This document shows positions 42,749-51,669 of a DNA stretch of 64,000 nt, piece by piece. Position numbers and translations under genes: made by a program. The stretch is from Nocardia caishijiensis NBRC 108228. GTDB lineage: Bacteria > Actinomycetota > Actinomycetes > Mycobacteriales > Mycobacteriaceae. The notes beneath the pieces were generated by a model. That model did not search any database and was not told the DNA's origin. It worked only from the letters and a program-made list of their open reading frames with translations. The stretch lies in the NCBI RefSeq assembly GCF_001612825.1, contig NZ_BDBE01000025.1, positions 620,001-684,000 of the forward strand, read 5' to 3'. The stretch's first letter is position 1, and each line of letters opens with the position of its first letter.

Positions 42749-44425
42749 TCAGTTCTCCCGCATCGGGATTCGCACACCGCGTTCCCGGGCCACTTCGGCC
42801 GCGTGCGCGTAGCCCGCGTCCACGTGACGGATCACGCCAGTGCCGGGATCGTTGGTGAGCACCCGCTCCAGCTTCCGTGCCGCCAGCGGTGTGCCGTCGG
42901 CGATACACACCTGGCCCGCGTGGATGGACCGGCCCATGCCGACGCCGCCGCCGTGGTGGATCGACACCCACGAGGCGCCCGACGCCGTATTGAGCAGGGC
43001 GTTGAGCAGCGGCCAGTCGGCGACGGCGTCCGAGCCGTCGGCCATGGATTCGGTCTCGCGATACGGCGAGGCGACCGAGCCGGAGTCGAGGTGGTCGCGT
43101 CCGATGGCCAGCGGCGCCGACAGCTCGCCCGAGGCCACCATCTCGTTGAAACGCAGTCCGGCGCGGTGCCGTTCGCCGTAGCCGAGCCAGCAGATACGCG
43201 CGGGCAGGCCCTCGAATTTCACCTTCGCACCGGCCATGGTGATCCAGCGCTTCAGATGCTCGTTGTCGGGGAACAGCTCGAGAATCGCGCGGTCGGTGGC
43301 GGCGATATCGGCCGGGTCACCCGAGAGGGCCGCCCAACGGAACGGGCCGAGGCCCTCCTCGAACAGCGGCCGGATGTAGGCGGGCACGAAACCAGGGAAC
43401 GCGAAGGCCCGGTCGTAGCCGCCCTTGCGGGCCTCGTCCCGGATCGAGTTGCCGTAGTCGAACACCTCGGCACCCTTGTCCATGAACCCGACCATGGCCT
43501 CGACATGCTCGGCCATCGAAGCCTGGGCCTCGGTCGTGAACCACACGGGGTCCTTCTCGGCCATGGTGTGCCAGTCCTCGAGCGCGACCCCGATCGGCAG
43601 GTAGGACAGCGGGTCGTGCGCGGAGGTCTGGTCGGTCACCACATCGATCGGCGCGTCCATGGCGAGCAGCGCCGGGAACACCTCGGCGGCATTGCCGACC
43701 AGACCGATCGACAGCGGTCGGCGTTCGTCACGCGCGGCGACGGCCAGCTCGAGCGCCTGTCGGAGCGAATCGGCCTTGGTGTCGAGGTAGCCGTGCGCGA
43801 TGCGGCGATCGATGCGGGCCGGATCGACATCGACACACAGCGCCACACCGTCGTTCATGGTCACCGCGAGTGGCTGCGCGCCGCCCATCCCGCCGACGCC
43901 CGCGGTGAGTGTGATCGTGCCCGCCAGGGAACCGCTGAAACGCTTGCGTGCCACCGCGCCGAAAGTCTCGTACGTGCCCTGCAGAATGCCCTGGCTGCCG
44001 ATATAGATCCACGACCCGGCGGTCATCTGCCCGTACATCATCAGGCCCGCCTGTTCGAGTTCGCGGAACTTCTCCCAATTAGCCCAGTCGCCGACCAGAT
44101 TGGAATTCGCCAGCAACACCCGAGGCGCCCATTCATGGGTGCGGAATACGCCGACCGGTTTACCGGACTGCACGAGAAGCGTCTCGTCGGATTCGAGCGT
44201 TTCCAGGGTGCGCACGATGGCGTCGTAGGCCGCCCAGTCGCGGGCCGCGCGCCCGGTGCCGCCGTAGACGACCAGATCGTCGGGGCGCTCGGCGACCTCG
44301 GGATCGAGATTGTTCATCAGCATCCGCAGGGCGCCCTCCTGCTGCCACCCCCTGGTGTGCAGCCGGGTACCGCGCGGGGCGCGGACGGGGCGCGGACCTG
44401 CGGCGGGCGCGGTGGGGTCGGTCAT
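42749..44425 (-). CDS. hutU: urocanate hydratase HutU
   Basis: HutU adds water to urocanate, using tightly bound NAD+ as an electrophile, to make imidazolone propionate (second step). The 558-residue sequence is highly conserved: [20 protein letters not shown] at the N terminus, [69 protein letters not shown] and, near the end, [20 protein letters not shown] 44425 has GAGGAGTGA upstream. It is divergent from hutC, with a HutC-type operator in the 130-bp shared promoter. The plus-strand open frames across this gene are shadows. Confidence 0.97.
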   Translation of the reverse strand: MTDPTAPAAGPRPVRAPRGTRLHTRGWQQEGALRMLMNNLDPEVAERPDDLVVYGGTGRAARDWAAYDAIVRTLETLESDETLLVQSGKPVGVFRTHEWAPRVLLANSNLVGDWANWEKFRELEQAGLMMYGQMTAGSWIYIGSQGILQGTYETFGAVARKRFSGSLAGTITLTAGVGGMGGAQPLAVTMNDGVALCVDVDPARIDRRIAHGYLDTKADSLRQALELAVAARDERRPLSIGLVGNAAEVFPALLAMDAPIDVVTDQTSAHDPLSYLPIGVALEDWHTMAEKDPVWFTTEAQASMAEHVEAMVGFMDKGAEVFDYGNSIRDEARKGGYDRAFAFPGFVPAYIRPLFEEGLGPFRWAALSGDPADIAATDRAILELFPDNEHLKRWITMAGAKVKFEGLPARICWLGYGERHRAGLRFNEMVASGELSAPLAIGRDHLDSGSVASPYRETESMADGSDAVADWPLLNALLNTASGASWVSIHHGGGVGMGRSIHAGQVCIADGTPLAARKLERVLTNDPGTGVIRHVDAGYAHAAEVARERGVRIPMREN

Positions 44426-44480
44426 GAGTTCACTCCTCGGAAGGTGAGTGTGTCCTGGGTCACTGACCATCAGATTAGTG

Positions 44481-44501
44481 GTATAGTCCTGTATATACAA
44501 G
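44481..44501. promoter_or_regulatory. HutC-type operator between hutU and hutC
   Basis: GTATAGTCCTGTATATACAA plus the next G matches 17 of 21 positions of the hutI/permease operator and contains CTGTATATACAAG, close to the TTGTATATACAA core of HutC sites in proteobacteria. It is centred in the divergent region, allowing hutU repression and hutC autoregulation. Confidence 0.72.
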
Positions 44502-44555
44502 TGGCTGTGCAGGGTGGCTACGACGTATTGTCTTGGCCGACGGAGGGAAGTGCCG

Positions 44556-45320
44556 GTGGTGGCGATCGAAGTGGTCGATGCGGAACTGGCCGCGCTCTAC
44601 GCCGAGCTCGGCACCGAGTTCGCGGCATACGAGCGGGTCAAGCAACTGATCATGGCGCAGATCAAGGGCGGCCGATGGAGTGCGGGGGAGCAGATCCCCT
44701 CGGAGAACCAGCTGGTCGCCGCGCTCGGGCTGTCGCGGATGACCATCAACCGCGCCCTGCGCGATCTCACCGCCGACGGCGCCCTCACCCGGGTGATGGG
44801 GGTCGGCACGTTCGTCGCGGCGGGCAAGGCGACCTCCCCGCTGTTCGAGGTCAGAAACATCGCCGACGAGATCGCCCGGCGCGGGCACCGCCACCGCACC
44901 GAAGTCGTCTTCGTGCGCGCCGAGGAGGTGGGCGAGGGGCATCCGCTGCTCGGAAACGACCTGAGCGGCACGGTGTTCCACTCCCTGCTGGTGCACCGCG
45001 AGGACGAGGTGCCGATCCAGCTCGAGGACCGCTACGTCAACCCGGCCCAGGCGCCCGGCTATCTCGCCCAGGACTTCACCACCGTCACTCCGAACACCTA
45101 CCTGAGCGAAGTCGCCCCGCTGCTGCGCGGTGAGCACGTGGTCGAGGCCGTGCGCGCGAGCCAGGACGAGTGCGGACTGCTCGGCATCGCCCGTGACGAA
45201 CCGTGTCTGCTGATCCGCCGCCGCACCTGGTCCTCGGGTGGCCTGGTGAGTGCCGCCCGTCTGATACATCCGGGGTCACGCAATCGTCTCGAGGGCACTT
45301 TCGACACCGAACCGGGCTGA
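44556..45320 (+). CDS. hutC: GntR/HutC-family repressor of histidine utilisation
   Basis: A 254-residue regulator: N-terminal GntR winged helix ([54 protein letters not shown]) and a C-terminal UTRA ligand domain ([37 protein letters not shown]). HutC repressors are released by urocanate. GGAGGGAA at 44542-44549 indicates a start at GTG 44556 or 44559; an upstream GTG at 44514 lies within the putative promoter. It is divergent from hutU, and the same operator appears in both hut promoter regions, which ties the regulator to both transcripts. Confidence 0.92.
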   Translation: MVAIEVVDAELAALYAELGTEFAAYERVKQLIMAQIKGGRWSAGEQIPSENQLVAALGLSRMTINRALRDLTADGALTRVMGVGTFVAAGKATSPLFEVRNIADEIARRGHRHRTEVVFVRAEEVGEGHPLLGNDLSGTVFHSLLVHREDEVPIQLEDRYVNPAQAPGYLAQDFTTVTPNTYLSEVAPLLRGEHVVEAVRASQDECGLLGIARDEPCLLIRRRTWSSGGLVSAARLIHPGSRNRLEGTFDTEPG

Positions 45321-45333
45321 CGACGACTCGCGC

Positions 45334-45358
45334 CCTCCGGTGCCCGCGTGCACCGAGG
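45334..45358 (+). terminator. weak hairpin after hutC
   Basis: CGGTGC/GCACCG with outer CCT/AGG pairs and a single bulged C (45334-45358), 13 bases past the hutC stop. The stem is short. Confidence 0.35.
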
Positions 45359-45512
45359 TCGATGAATTAACATGACCCATGAGCAAATATTTCGCAAACC
45401 GAGTTATCACCATTTCGTGACAAACGAGCGAATGGCATTCACCGGGCTGTAGCTTTGTTGATGGATCGCTGAGTTCGACATTCGCTGAGTTCCATCGATG
45501 GAGAGGGCGGAA

Positions 45513-45782
45513 ATGGCTACGATCACGCGACGCTCCGGGGCGACGATGGCGCCCTCGACTCTGGTAACTCTCGGTTTGATCCTGCTGATCCCGGTGCTGC
45601 TCACCGCGGGCCCGATCGCCGCCTCGGCGCTGATCGCTCACTACGCCGGTGTCGGCTGGTCCGGGGGGCTCGTCCTGTCCGCGATCGCGGTGGTGGTGCT
45701 CGGGTCGGTCCTCGCCGCCGTGTGGTCGTTCCGGCTGGCCTGGCAGCGCGGCCACCACCCCTTCGGTTCGCGCCACCGGTAG
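45513..45782 (+). CDS. small two-helix membrane protein (89 aa)
   Basis: I do not recognise the family. The protein has a short basic/Thr-rich N terminus (MATITRRSG), two predicted membrane helices (LVTLGLILLIPVLLTAGPI and SAIAVVVLGSVLAAVWSF) and a basic C-terminal tail ending in HHPFGSRHR. ATG 45513 is preferred because GGAGAGGGCGGA precedes it; ATG 45498 adds five residues. It is preceded by a region with an 11-bp direct repeat (TCGCTGAGTTC at 45466-45476 and 45482-45492) that may be regulatory. It has no clear partner gene; it stands between hutC and the long non-coding region before the terpenoid operon. Confidence 0.6.
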   Translation: MATITRRSGATMAPSTLVTLGLILLIPVLLTAGPIAASALIAHYAGVGWSGGLVLSAIAVVVLGSVLAAVWSFRLAWQRGHHPFGSRHR

Positions 45783-46432
45783 CTTCCGCGACCCGCCGCG
45801 CCGTCGGGTCCCGGCCGATGGCGTGTCGTCGGAAGTACGCCTGCTGAACCGGTGTTTCGCTGCCGCACAGCCCATTTCAGGGCTGTGCGGTTCGTGGTTC
45901 TCGATTCGCGAGGTCGCGAAACCGATTGTAGAGTCGCGAACGTACACTTCTCGGCCGCCGAAGTCGTCGGCCCCTCGGACGCCCCTCCTCGGCCTTCCCG
46001 CGCATCCGCACGCCCACAGTGTCGTGGCACACCCGTGAACTCCGTACTGCTGACCGGTCGTCGGACGGGCCGTATCGGCCGCTCCGTGCCCTCATCCTGT
46101 CCGTAATCGTCTGCGCGACAGCGTGTTTCACATCACAGCATCGCTGACACCTGAACGGCGACTGTAACTCTGCAATCGGTTACTTGTGCTCAAAAACAGT
46201 GTGCACCAGTGCTATTCGTGCACGTCACAGCGAAACCTGCACTATTGCTTGACAATTGGGACAGCGGCGTACAAAACTACCCGTCGGTAGCCACAGATCG
46301 GGACAACGCGGCCCCGACGCCCACCGGTGGCGACGCCCCTTCGACTCCTCCGAGGCAATCCTCGAAAACCCCTGTCCACCAGGCGCAATGAGCCCTGCCG
46401 CCATCGTGACCACACCAAAGGAGTTCAGCGCT
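45783..46432 (+). other. 650-bp non-coding region upstream of the terpenoid operon
   Basis: No open frame here has convincing codon bias or a ribosome site. The second half (about 46090-46300) is noticeably richer in A and T than the genome and contains a repeated GTGCAC hexamer (46201-46206 and 46218-46223 region) plus the probable operon promoter. The length and composition suggest a regulatory region with one or more transcription-factor sites, possibly with an unrecognised leader RNA. Confidence 0.5.
46249..46290 (+). promoter_or_regulatory. probable promoter of the terpenoid/mevalonate operon with palindrome
   Basis: TTGACA (46249-46254) and TACAAA (46270-46275) are separated by a short 15-base spacer. 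Immediately downstream, CTACCCGTCGGTAG (46277-46290) is an inverted repeat with five-base arms at the expected transcription start, a likely operator. The leader to ATG 46433 would be about 150 bases. Confidence 0.4.
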
Positions 46433-47500
46433 ATGGACAACTCCGCGCTAGCCTCAGCCGATCGCCCCGAGGCTCCCCAGGCGGTGCACGGGGAGCACCC
46501 CGGTGACCAGGTGACGGTCCTGTCGCGACCGACCGGTCCGGTCGAACAGCTCCCGCTCGTCGCTACCCGCCTCCCCGAAATCCTGCTCACCGGTGCGGAT
46601 TTCGACGACATCTACCGCCATGTGCTCGCCGCGCCCGGCAAGCGGGTCCGTGCCAGGCTCGTGCTGGCCTGCGCGGCCCTGGTGCCCGAGGCGCCGCACA
46701 ACGCGGTGTCGCTGCCCGACGCCGTCGACCTGGCCTGCGCGATGGAGATGCTGCACGAATCCTCGCTGATCCACGACGACATCTGCGACGGTTCCCTGCT
46801 GCGCCGCGACGCACCGTCGGTACCCGCCGCGTTCGGTGTCCGCCTGGGCGCCCGCGCCGGTTTCCACATGGCGGGCGCCGCGATGAAGGTGGTGGCCCGC
46901 GTCCTCGCCGACAACCCCGCGATGGCGGATCGGATCACCGACGCGCCCGGCATCACCTTCGCCGACCGGCTCTCGGAACTGTCGTTCGGCCAGCTCATCG
47001 AAACCCTGCCGCCCTCGATCGACGTGGCCGCGTTGCGCAGGCACTACGAGCTGGTCGCGATCGCCAAGACCGGCACCCTGTTCCGGCTGTCGTGCGCCTA
47101 CGGCGGCACCGCGGGCGGCGTCGACCTGGACCGGCTGCACGCGCTGATGGTGTACGCCGACCAGCTCGCCATGGCGTTCCAGATCATGGACGACGTCCGC
47201 GATATCGAGGGCGGCCCCGGCCTCGGCAAGGACGCGGGCGGTGACCTCGAACGTCGCGTGCCCACCTGGCCGGTCATCGAGTGGCTCGACCTGCGCGAGG
47301 GTGCCCGCGACCTGTGGCTCGACCCGGCCACACCGAGCGAGACCCTGCGCACCGACCTCGTCGACAGCGGCGCGACCAAAGCCGCCCGCGTGGTCGCGGT
47401 GACCGCCACCGAAACCGCCGCCGACGCCCTCGACGTGTTCGGCCCCTCTCCGGCGCGGGACGACCTGCGCGAACTTCTGCGGCAGGTGATCTCCCGATGA
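46433..47500 (+). CDS. polyprenyl diphosphate synthase, probable geranylgeranyl diphosphate synthase
   Basis: A trans-prenyltransferase of 355 aa. Both aspartate-rich motifs are present: first DDICD (residues 115-119, in LIHDDICDGSLLRRD) and second DDVRD (253-257, in FQIMDDVRDIEG). The residues before the first motif (CAMEMLHESSLIHDD) are small enough for a medium-chain product, and GGPP is the usual product of such enzymes in actinobacterial terpene clusters, but C15 to C25 is possible. ATG 46433 follows AAGGAG; ATG 46388 is less likely. The stop overlaps the next ATG (ATGA). It would use IPP and DMAPP made by the mevalonate genes downstream. Confidence 0.87.
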   Translation: MDNSALASADRPEAPQAVHGEHPGDQVTVLSRPTGPVEQLPLVATRLPEILLTGADFDDIYRHVLAAPGKRVRARLVLACAALVPEAPHNAVSLPDAVDLACAMEMLHESSLIHDDICDGSLLRRDAPSVPAAFGVRLGARAGFHMAGAAMKVVARVLADNPAMADRITDAPGITFADRLSELSFGQLIETLPPSIDVAALRRHYELVAIAKTGTLFRLSCAYGGTAGGVDLDRLHALMVYADQLAMAFQIMDDVRDIEGGPGLGKDAGGDLERRVPTWPVIEWLDLREGARDLWLDPATPSETLRTDLVDSGATKAARVVAVTATETAADALDVFGPSPARDDLRELLRQVISR

Positions 47501-48765
47501 GCGATGTCCGACTCCTCCAGCTGGTCCGCGGCCTGCGTGTACTGCGCCGAGCCCCCGACCTGGCCGCCATGCGCGCCGCGCGCACGCCCGAGGAACTGGC
47601 TCGGCTTGCCCTCGTCCCGGCCGGGCGCAACCTCGGTATCGCGGTGAGCTTCCTGCCCGCCCACCAGCGGGCCGAGGCCGCCGCGGCGCTGCTCGCGTGC
47701 CGGGTGCTCGACGCCTACGAAGACCTGGCCGACCGCGCCCACGCGAGCTCGGCCGTCCTGACCGCGGCCGCGTACCTGGACGGATCGAGCGATTCCGCGC
47801 CGCCCGCGCTCCCGCCGACCACCGGTGTCGTCCGCGACAGCGAGGCGCTGGATCTGCTGCTCGCCGAGCGCATCGACGACATCCGCGCGCTGGTGGCCGC
47901 CCTGGCGCCACCGGCACGCGAACGGGTGGCCGGTGTGCTCACCGACATGGCCGCGGTGATGGCCCGCAACCTCGACAAGCCGCTCTCGCGTGTCACCTAC
48001 AGCGAAGGGGTGCTCGGTCGCGTCACCCACTACGCGTGCACCATGGTCGCCGACGGCGTGCTGCCCGAGGACGACCTGCGCGAACTCACCGGCTGTATCG
48101 CGGTGATCGCCCAGTCGGCCAACGACCTGCGCGACGGCGAACTCGAGCTCTACGGCGCCGCCGACCGCGAGGAACTGACCCGCATGGTGATGCTGCGCCA
48201 GCTCGCCCCGACCCTCGGCGGATTCGCGCTGCTCGCCAAGCTCGGCCCCGGCACGCCGGGCTTCGGCGCCCGCGCGGCCATGGCCTACATGACCATCACC
48301 ACCTCGGCGTTCCTGTGCGCGGCGGTCGGTGCGCCCAAGCCGTACCGGCGTCCGCTCGCGGCGTCGGCCCTGGCCGCGGGCTCGGCGAAGTACTGGACGC
48401 GCATGCTCGAGCGGGTGCGCGCGGGCGCCGACGGCGCGATCCACACCATGCTCGACGCCGCACCGGACTTCGCCGCCGAGCGCCACATCCCCAAGACCGA
48501 GGTGTTGCGCGCCGGTGGTGAGAACTCGACCGCGACCTCGCTGGTCCCGTTGATCGTCGACACCACCTTCGCCCTCGTGCGGACCCTGCCCGAGGAACCG
48601 ATGACCGGCGAACCGGCCGGTTCGACGGTGCGCACCATGATGATCGCCGACCATCTGGCCTTCGGAGCCATGGAACGGGTGCCGGGCAACCGCCCCGACG
48701 CCCTGCGCGACCTCGCCGAGCGCCTGCAGCACGCGGCGCTCGCCCCCGACGCAATTCGTTCATGA
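47497..48765 (+). CDS. squalene/phytoene synthase-like head-to-head prenyl synthase
   Basis: A 422-residue all-helical protein with the two motifs of the SQS/PSY family: DAYED in CRVLDAYEDLADRAH, and RDGELE in QSANDLRDGELELYG, corresponding to the RDxxED of phytoene synthase with Glu replacing the last Asp. It is longer than bacterial phytoene synthases by roughly 100 residues, with an extended C-terminal half (from about residue 270) that I cannot match. The reaction would be condensation of two prenyl diphosphates, or a related ionisation of one. No carotenoid desaturase (CrtI) is nearby, so ordinary carotenoid synthesis is doubtful. It overlaps the GGPP synthase gene by four bases. Confidence 0.75.
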   Translation: MSDVRLLQLVRGLRVLRRAPDLAAMRAARTPEELARLALVPAGRNLGIAVSFLPAHQRAEAAAALLACRVLDAYEDLADRAHASSAVLTAAAYLDGSSDSAPPALPPTTGVVRDSEALDLLLAERIDDIRALVAALAPPARERVAGVLTDMAAVMARNLDKPLSRVTYSEGVLGRVTHYACTMVADGVLPEDDLRELTGCIAVIAQSANDLRDGELELYGAADREELTRMVMLRQLAPTLGGFALLAKLGPGTPGFGARAAMAYMTITTSAFLCAAVGAPKPYRRPLAASALAAGSAKYWTRMLERVRAGADGAIHTMLDAAPDFAAERHIPKTEVLRAGGENSTATSLVPLIVDTTFALVRTLPEEPMTGEPAGSTVRTMMIADHLAFGAMERVPGNRPDALRDLAERLQHAALAPDAIRS

Positions 48766-48796
48766 GCATCGTCACTACTAGCGAAGGAGCTCGCCC

Positions 48797-49792
48797 ATGA
48801 GCACCCCAACGCCCGTCGCGCCCACCGAGAAACCGCCGTTCAGTCGGCGGGTCCTCAAACTCGAGCACGCTTCGAATGTCGGACCGCTGATGCACATCGC
48901 CCTGTGGATGGGGATGACCGCGGCCGCCCTGTTCATCCCCGCCGCGGGCAACTGGTACGTGGCGATCCCGCTCATCATCGTGCTGTCGCTGCTGAACCTG
49001 TCGCTCACCATCGGCGTGATGCACATGCACACCCATCGCCCGCTGTTCGTGTCGAAGCTGCCCAACCGGGTGGTCGACATCCTGTGCTGCCTGCCCGGCA
49101 ACCTGACCGCGGCCGAGATGCGCGAGGTGCACGTCCTCAACCATCACCGGTTCAACGACGGCCCCGGCGACGTCACCGCAACCACCGGGATGGAGAAGGG
49201 TCTCGGTGCCATCTGGTACTGGATCCGCTACGGAACCATCGTCAAGATCCACACGGTGCGCACGGTGTTCGCCGCCAACCCGGCGCCTCGTCGTCGCCGC
49301 ACCCGCCACCAGTTCCTCTTCGACCTCGCGGTGTACGCCCTGGTCATCGGCGCGGTCTGGTACGCGGCGGGCATGGAGCGGTTCGTGCTCTTCTACTGGG
49401 TGCCGTTCTTCATCACCCAGGTCAACGCCGGTTACTTCGCGTGGCTGAGCCACGCGCCCGCCCGCCAGTTCGAGGACGAACCGAGCACCTCGCTCAACAA
49501 CGCGGGCAACATCCTCAACTTCCTGATCTTCAACCAGGGCTACCACAGCGTGCACCACCGCTACCCGGGTATCCACTGGAGCCAGATCCCGGACAAGCTC
49601 GACTACATGCGTGATGTCAACCCCGGCGTCATCGTGCCGTACTGGATGGTCGCGCAGTCGGGCTGGCGCCTGGTCGTGCCGGGTGGCTTCCTCAACGAGC
49701 GTTACGGCAACAAGTGGAAGGCGCGCCTCGAGCAGCGTCTGGAATCGGGCACCGTCCGCAACCGCTACCTGCCGTGGTTCGCATGGATCTGA
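48797..49792 (+). CDS. membrane fatty-acid-desaturase-like di-iron desaturase or hydroxylase
   Basis: A membrane di-iron oxidase of 331 aa. The three histidine boxes are HMHTH (in LTIGVMHMHTHRPLF), HVLNHH (in MREVHVLNHHRFNDGPGD) and HSVHH (in NQGYHSVHHRYPGIHW). Hydrophobic pairs flank boxes 1 and 3 (WMGMTAAALFIPAAG and VPLIIVLS-like; FYWVPFFITQVNAGYF). The family includes acyl desaturases, carotenoid ketolases/hydroxylases and alkane hydroxylases; the context suggests an isoprenoid substrate. AAGGAG precedes the ATG by ten bases. It overlaps the next gene by one base if that begins at ATG 49792. Confidence 0.83.
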   Translation: MSTPTPVAPTEKPPFSRRVLKLEHASNVGPLMHIALWMGMTAAALFIPAAGNWYVAIPLIIVLSLLNLSLTIGVMHMHTHRPLFVSKLPNRVVDILCCLPGNLTAAEMREVHVLNHHRFNDGPGDVTATTGMEKGLGAIWYWIRYGTIVKIHTVRTVFAANPAPRRRRTRHQFLFDLAVYALVIGAVWYAAGMERFVLFYWVPFFITQVNAGYFAWLSHAPARQFEDEPSTSLNNAGNILNFLIFNQGYHSVHHRYPGIHWSQIPDKLDYMRDVNPGVIVPYWMVAQSGWRLVVPGGFLNERYGNKWKARLEQRLESGTVRNRYLPWFAWI

Positions 49793-50580
49793 TGACTCCG
49801 CAGCAGGCGCGGGGCGTGCTGAGCACGCCCGGTCGGCTCGTCCCGTTCCTGTTCGCCTTCGCCGTGTACGCGTTCGCGGGTATCACGGTGCCGCTGATGC
49901 TGCTGTTCGCCGGTGGCTGGTTCCTGCCCAAGACCGTCGACAAGGGGCCGCATCTCTCGGCGCTGCCCGCCGTCGCGATCGACCTGGTGCTGCTGGCGTT
50001 GTTCGCCCTGCAGCACTCGGGGATGGCCCGGCCCGCGTTCAAGGCGTTCATCACCCGCTGGGTGCCCGAAGCGCTCGAGCGGACGGTCTACATCATCGGT
50101 GTGTGCCTGGTGATGTGGGTCATCATGCTGGCCTGGCAGCCCATACCACACGTACTCTGGTCTGCTGAAGGTGCGGTGGGTATCGCGCTCGATACCGGGT
50201 TCTGGATCGGGTTCGTGCTGGTCTACGCGGCGACGCTGCTGCTGAACCATTTCCATCTGCTCGGTATCAGCCAGGCCTACCGGCAGTACGTGATCCAGGT
50301 GCCGGACGCCACCGTCGACCGGTTGCAGGTCAACGGTGTGTACCGGCTGGTGCGGCATCCGCTGATGACCGGGTTGCTCGTGTCGTTCTGGTTCGCCAGG
50401 GAGTTCACGGTCGGCCACCTGGTGTGGGCGCTGGGGCTGACCGGGTACATCCTGCTCGGTACCTACCTGGAGGAGCGCGACCTGATCGCCCGCTTCGGTG
50501 CGTCCTATCGCGCCTATGCCGCACAGGTGCCCGCGTTCTTCCCGTCCGTGCGCAGTATTCTCGGCCGATCGACTCGGTAA
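49792..50580 (+). CDS. ICMT/NnrU-family membrane methyltransferase-like protein
   Basis: An integral membrane protein of 262 aa with about six helices. The C-terminal part has the isoprenylcysteine-methyltransferase/NnrU signature: NGVYRLVRHPLMTGLLVSFW, then TYLEERDLIARFGASYRAY, which forms the SAM site in characterised relatives such as MddA and ICMT. In this operon it could methylate a carboxyl, thiol or hydroxyl of the terpenoid product. The start is either ATG 49792 (TGATG coupling with the desaturase stop) or ATG 49783. An 81-bp gap follows, containing an 8-bp inverted repeat (ACCGCCCG/CGGGCGGT), before the mevalonate kinase gene. Confidence 0.8.
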   Translation: MTPQQARGVLSTPGRLVPFLFAFAVYAFAGITVPLMLLFAGGWFLPKTVDKGPHLSALPAVAIDLVLLALFALQHSGMARPAFKAFITRWVPEALERTVYIIGVCLVMWVIMLAWQPIPHVLWSAEGAVGIALDTGFWIGFVLVYAATLLLNHFHLLGISQAYRQYVIQVPDATVDRLQVNGVYRLVRHPLMTGLLVSFWFAREFTVGHLVWALGLTGYILLGTYLEERDLIARFGASYRAYAAQVPAFFPSVRSILGRSTR

Positions 50581-50661
50581 GCGCGAGACCGACCGCCCGG
50601 CGTCGTTCCGGTAGGAAGGATGTCGGGCGGTGAACCTGCCCGAGTTGGGAGAGGAATCGAT

Positions 50662-51669
50662 GTGACCACGAAAACGGGCATGGTCGTAGGGATCGGGCGC
50701 GCCCACGCCAAAGCGATCCTGCTGGGCGAACACACGGTCGTGCACGGCACGCCCGCGATCGCGTTCCCCCTGCCCGCCCTGCCGGTGCGCGCCCTGGCGC
50801 GCCCGGTCGAACCCGGCACCGGGTCGCAGTCTCCCGCCGACGGGCACTTCCGTTTCGTCGTCGGCGGAACCGACACCGCCCTGTCGGGTCCACGGGTCGC
50901 GGCCGAGGAAGCGTTGCGGCGGTGGGGAATCACCGATACTACCGTCGAAGTCGTTGTGGAGTGTGGGATTCCGCTGGCTCGTGGACTCGGTTCCAGCGCC
51001 GCGTGCGCGGGTGCCGCGGTGCGCGCGGTCGCGGATCTGCACGGTCGGATCGTGGAACCCGGCGAACTGTACGACCTCGTGCAGTGCGGCGAACAGGTCG
51101 CGCACGGCCGGGCCAGTGGCATCGATGCCAGCGCCGTGCTGGCGAACGGTCCGATCCGGTTCCATCAGGGCCGGGCCGAGCCGATGCCGATCGGCCTGGA
51201 CGCCGCGCTCGTCATCGCCGACACCGGCGTGCCCGGGTCGACCCAGCACGCGGTGGCGGGTGTGCGGCGCAGGCTGGCCGAGGACCCGGTGCGGGCCAGG
51301 TTCCTGCTCGAGCGCGCCTCGGGCCTGATCGAGGCCGCGGGCAACGAGCTGTCGGCCGGTGCCGCCGAGTCCCTCGGCAAGACCATGCTCGACTTCCAGG
51401 AACTGCTGGCCGAGCTGGGTGTGAGCACGCCGCACATCGACACGCTCGTCACCGCCGCGCTCGGTGCCGGAGCGCACGGAGCCAAGCTCACCGGTGCCGG
51501 TCTCGGTGGGTGTGTGCTCGCGCTCACCGAGCCCGCCGCGGCGTCCGAGGTGAGTGCCGCGCTGCGCCGCGCGGGTGCCGTGCGAACCTGGACGGTGCCG
51601 ACTCGCGCCCTGCACGCCGACGCCACGTCCCTGTCCGCCACCACATCGGAACCCGGTACCCACCAATGA
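50662..51669 (+). CDS. mvk: mevalonate kinase
   Basis: A GHMP kinase of 335 aa that phosphorylates mevalonate to mevalonate-5-phosphate. Features: N-terminal AHAKAILLGEHTVVHGTPA, the phosphate loop IPLARGLGSSAACAGAAV, the catalytic Asp region SGIDASAVLANGPIRF, and the C-terminal AKLTGAGLGGCVLAL. The start is GTG 50662 after GAGAGGAA; the frame continues upstream to 50620 without support. It opens the mevalonate sub-cluster, whose order (MVK, decarboxylase, PMK, type 2 isomerase, HMGR, HMGS) is the one I know from the Streptomyces sp. CL190 cluster. Its stop overlaps the next ATG. Confidence 0.94.
   Translation: MTTKTGMVVGIGRAHAKAILLGEHTVVHGTPAIAFPLPALPVRALARPVEPGTGSQSPADGHFRFVVGGTDTALSGPRVAAEEALRRWGITDTTVEVVVECGIPLARGLGSSAACAGAAVRAVADLHGRIVEPGELYDLVQCGEQVAHGRASGIDASAVLANGPIRFHQGRAEPMPIGLDAALVIADTGVPGSTQHAVAGVRRRLAEDPVRARFLLERASGLIEAAGNELSAGAAESLGKTMLDFQELLAELGVSTPHIDTLVTAALGAGAHGAKLTGAGLGGCVLALTEPAAASEVSAALRRAGAVRTWTVPTRALHADATSLSATTSEPGTHQ

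Noticed and set aside
42731..45133. Plus-strand 800-codon frame over hutU and hutC
   Set aside because: HutU is unambiguous on the other strand and HutC is read in another plus frame; the translation is composition-driven.
45877..46131. Short open frames in the region before the terpenoid operon
   Set aside because: No ribosome site, poor codon bias and Arg-rich translations; treated as non-coding.
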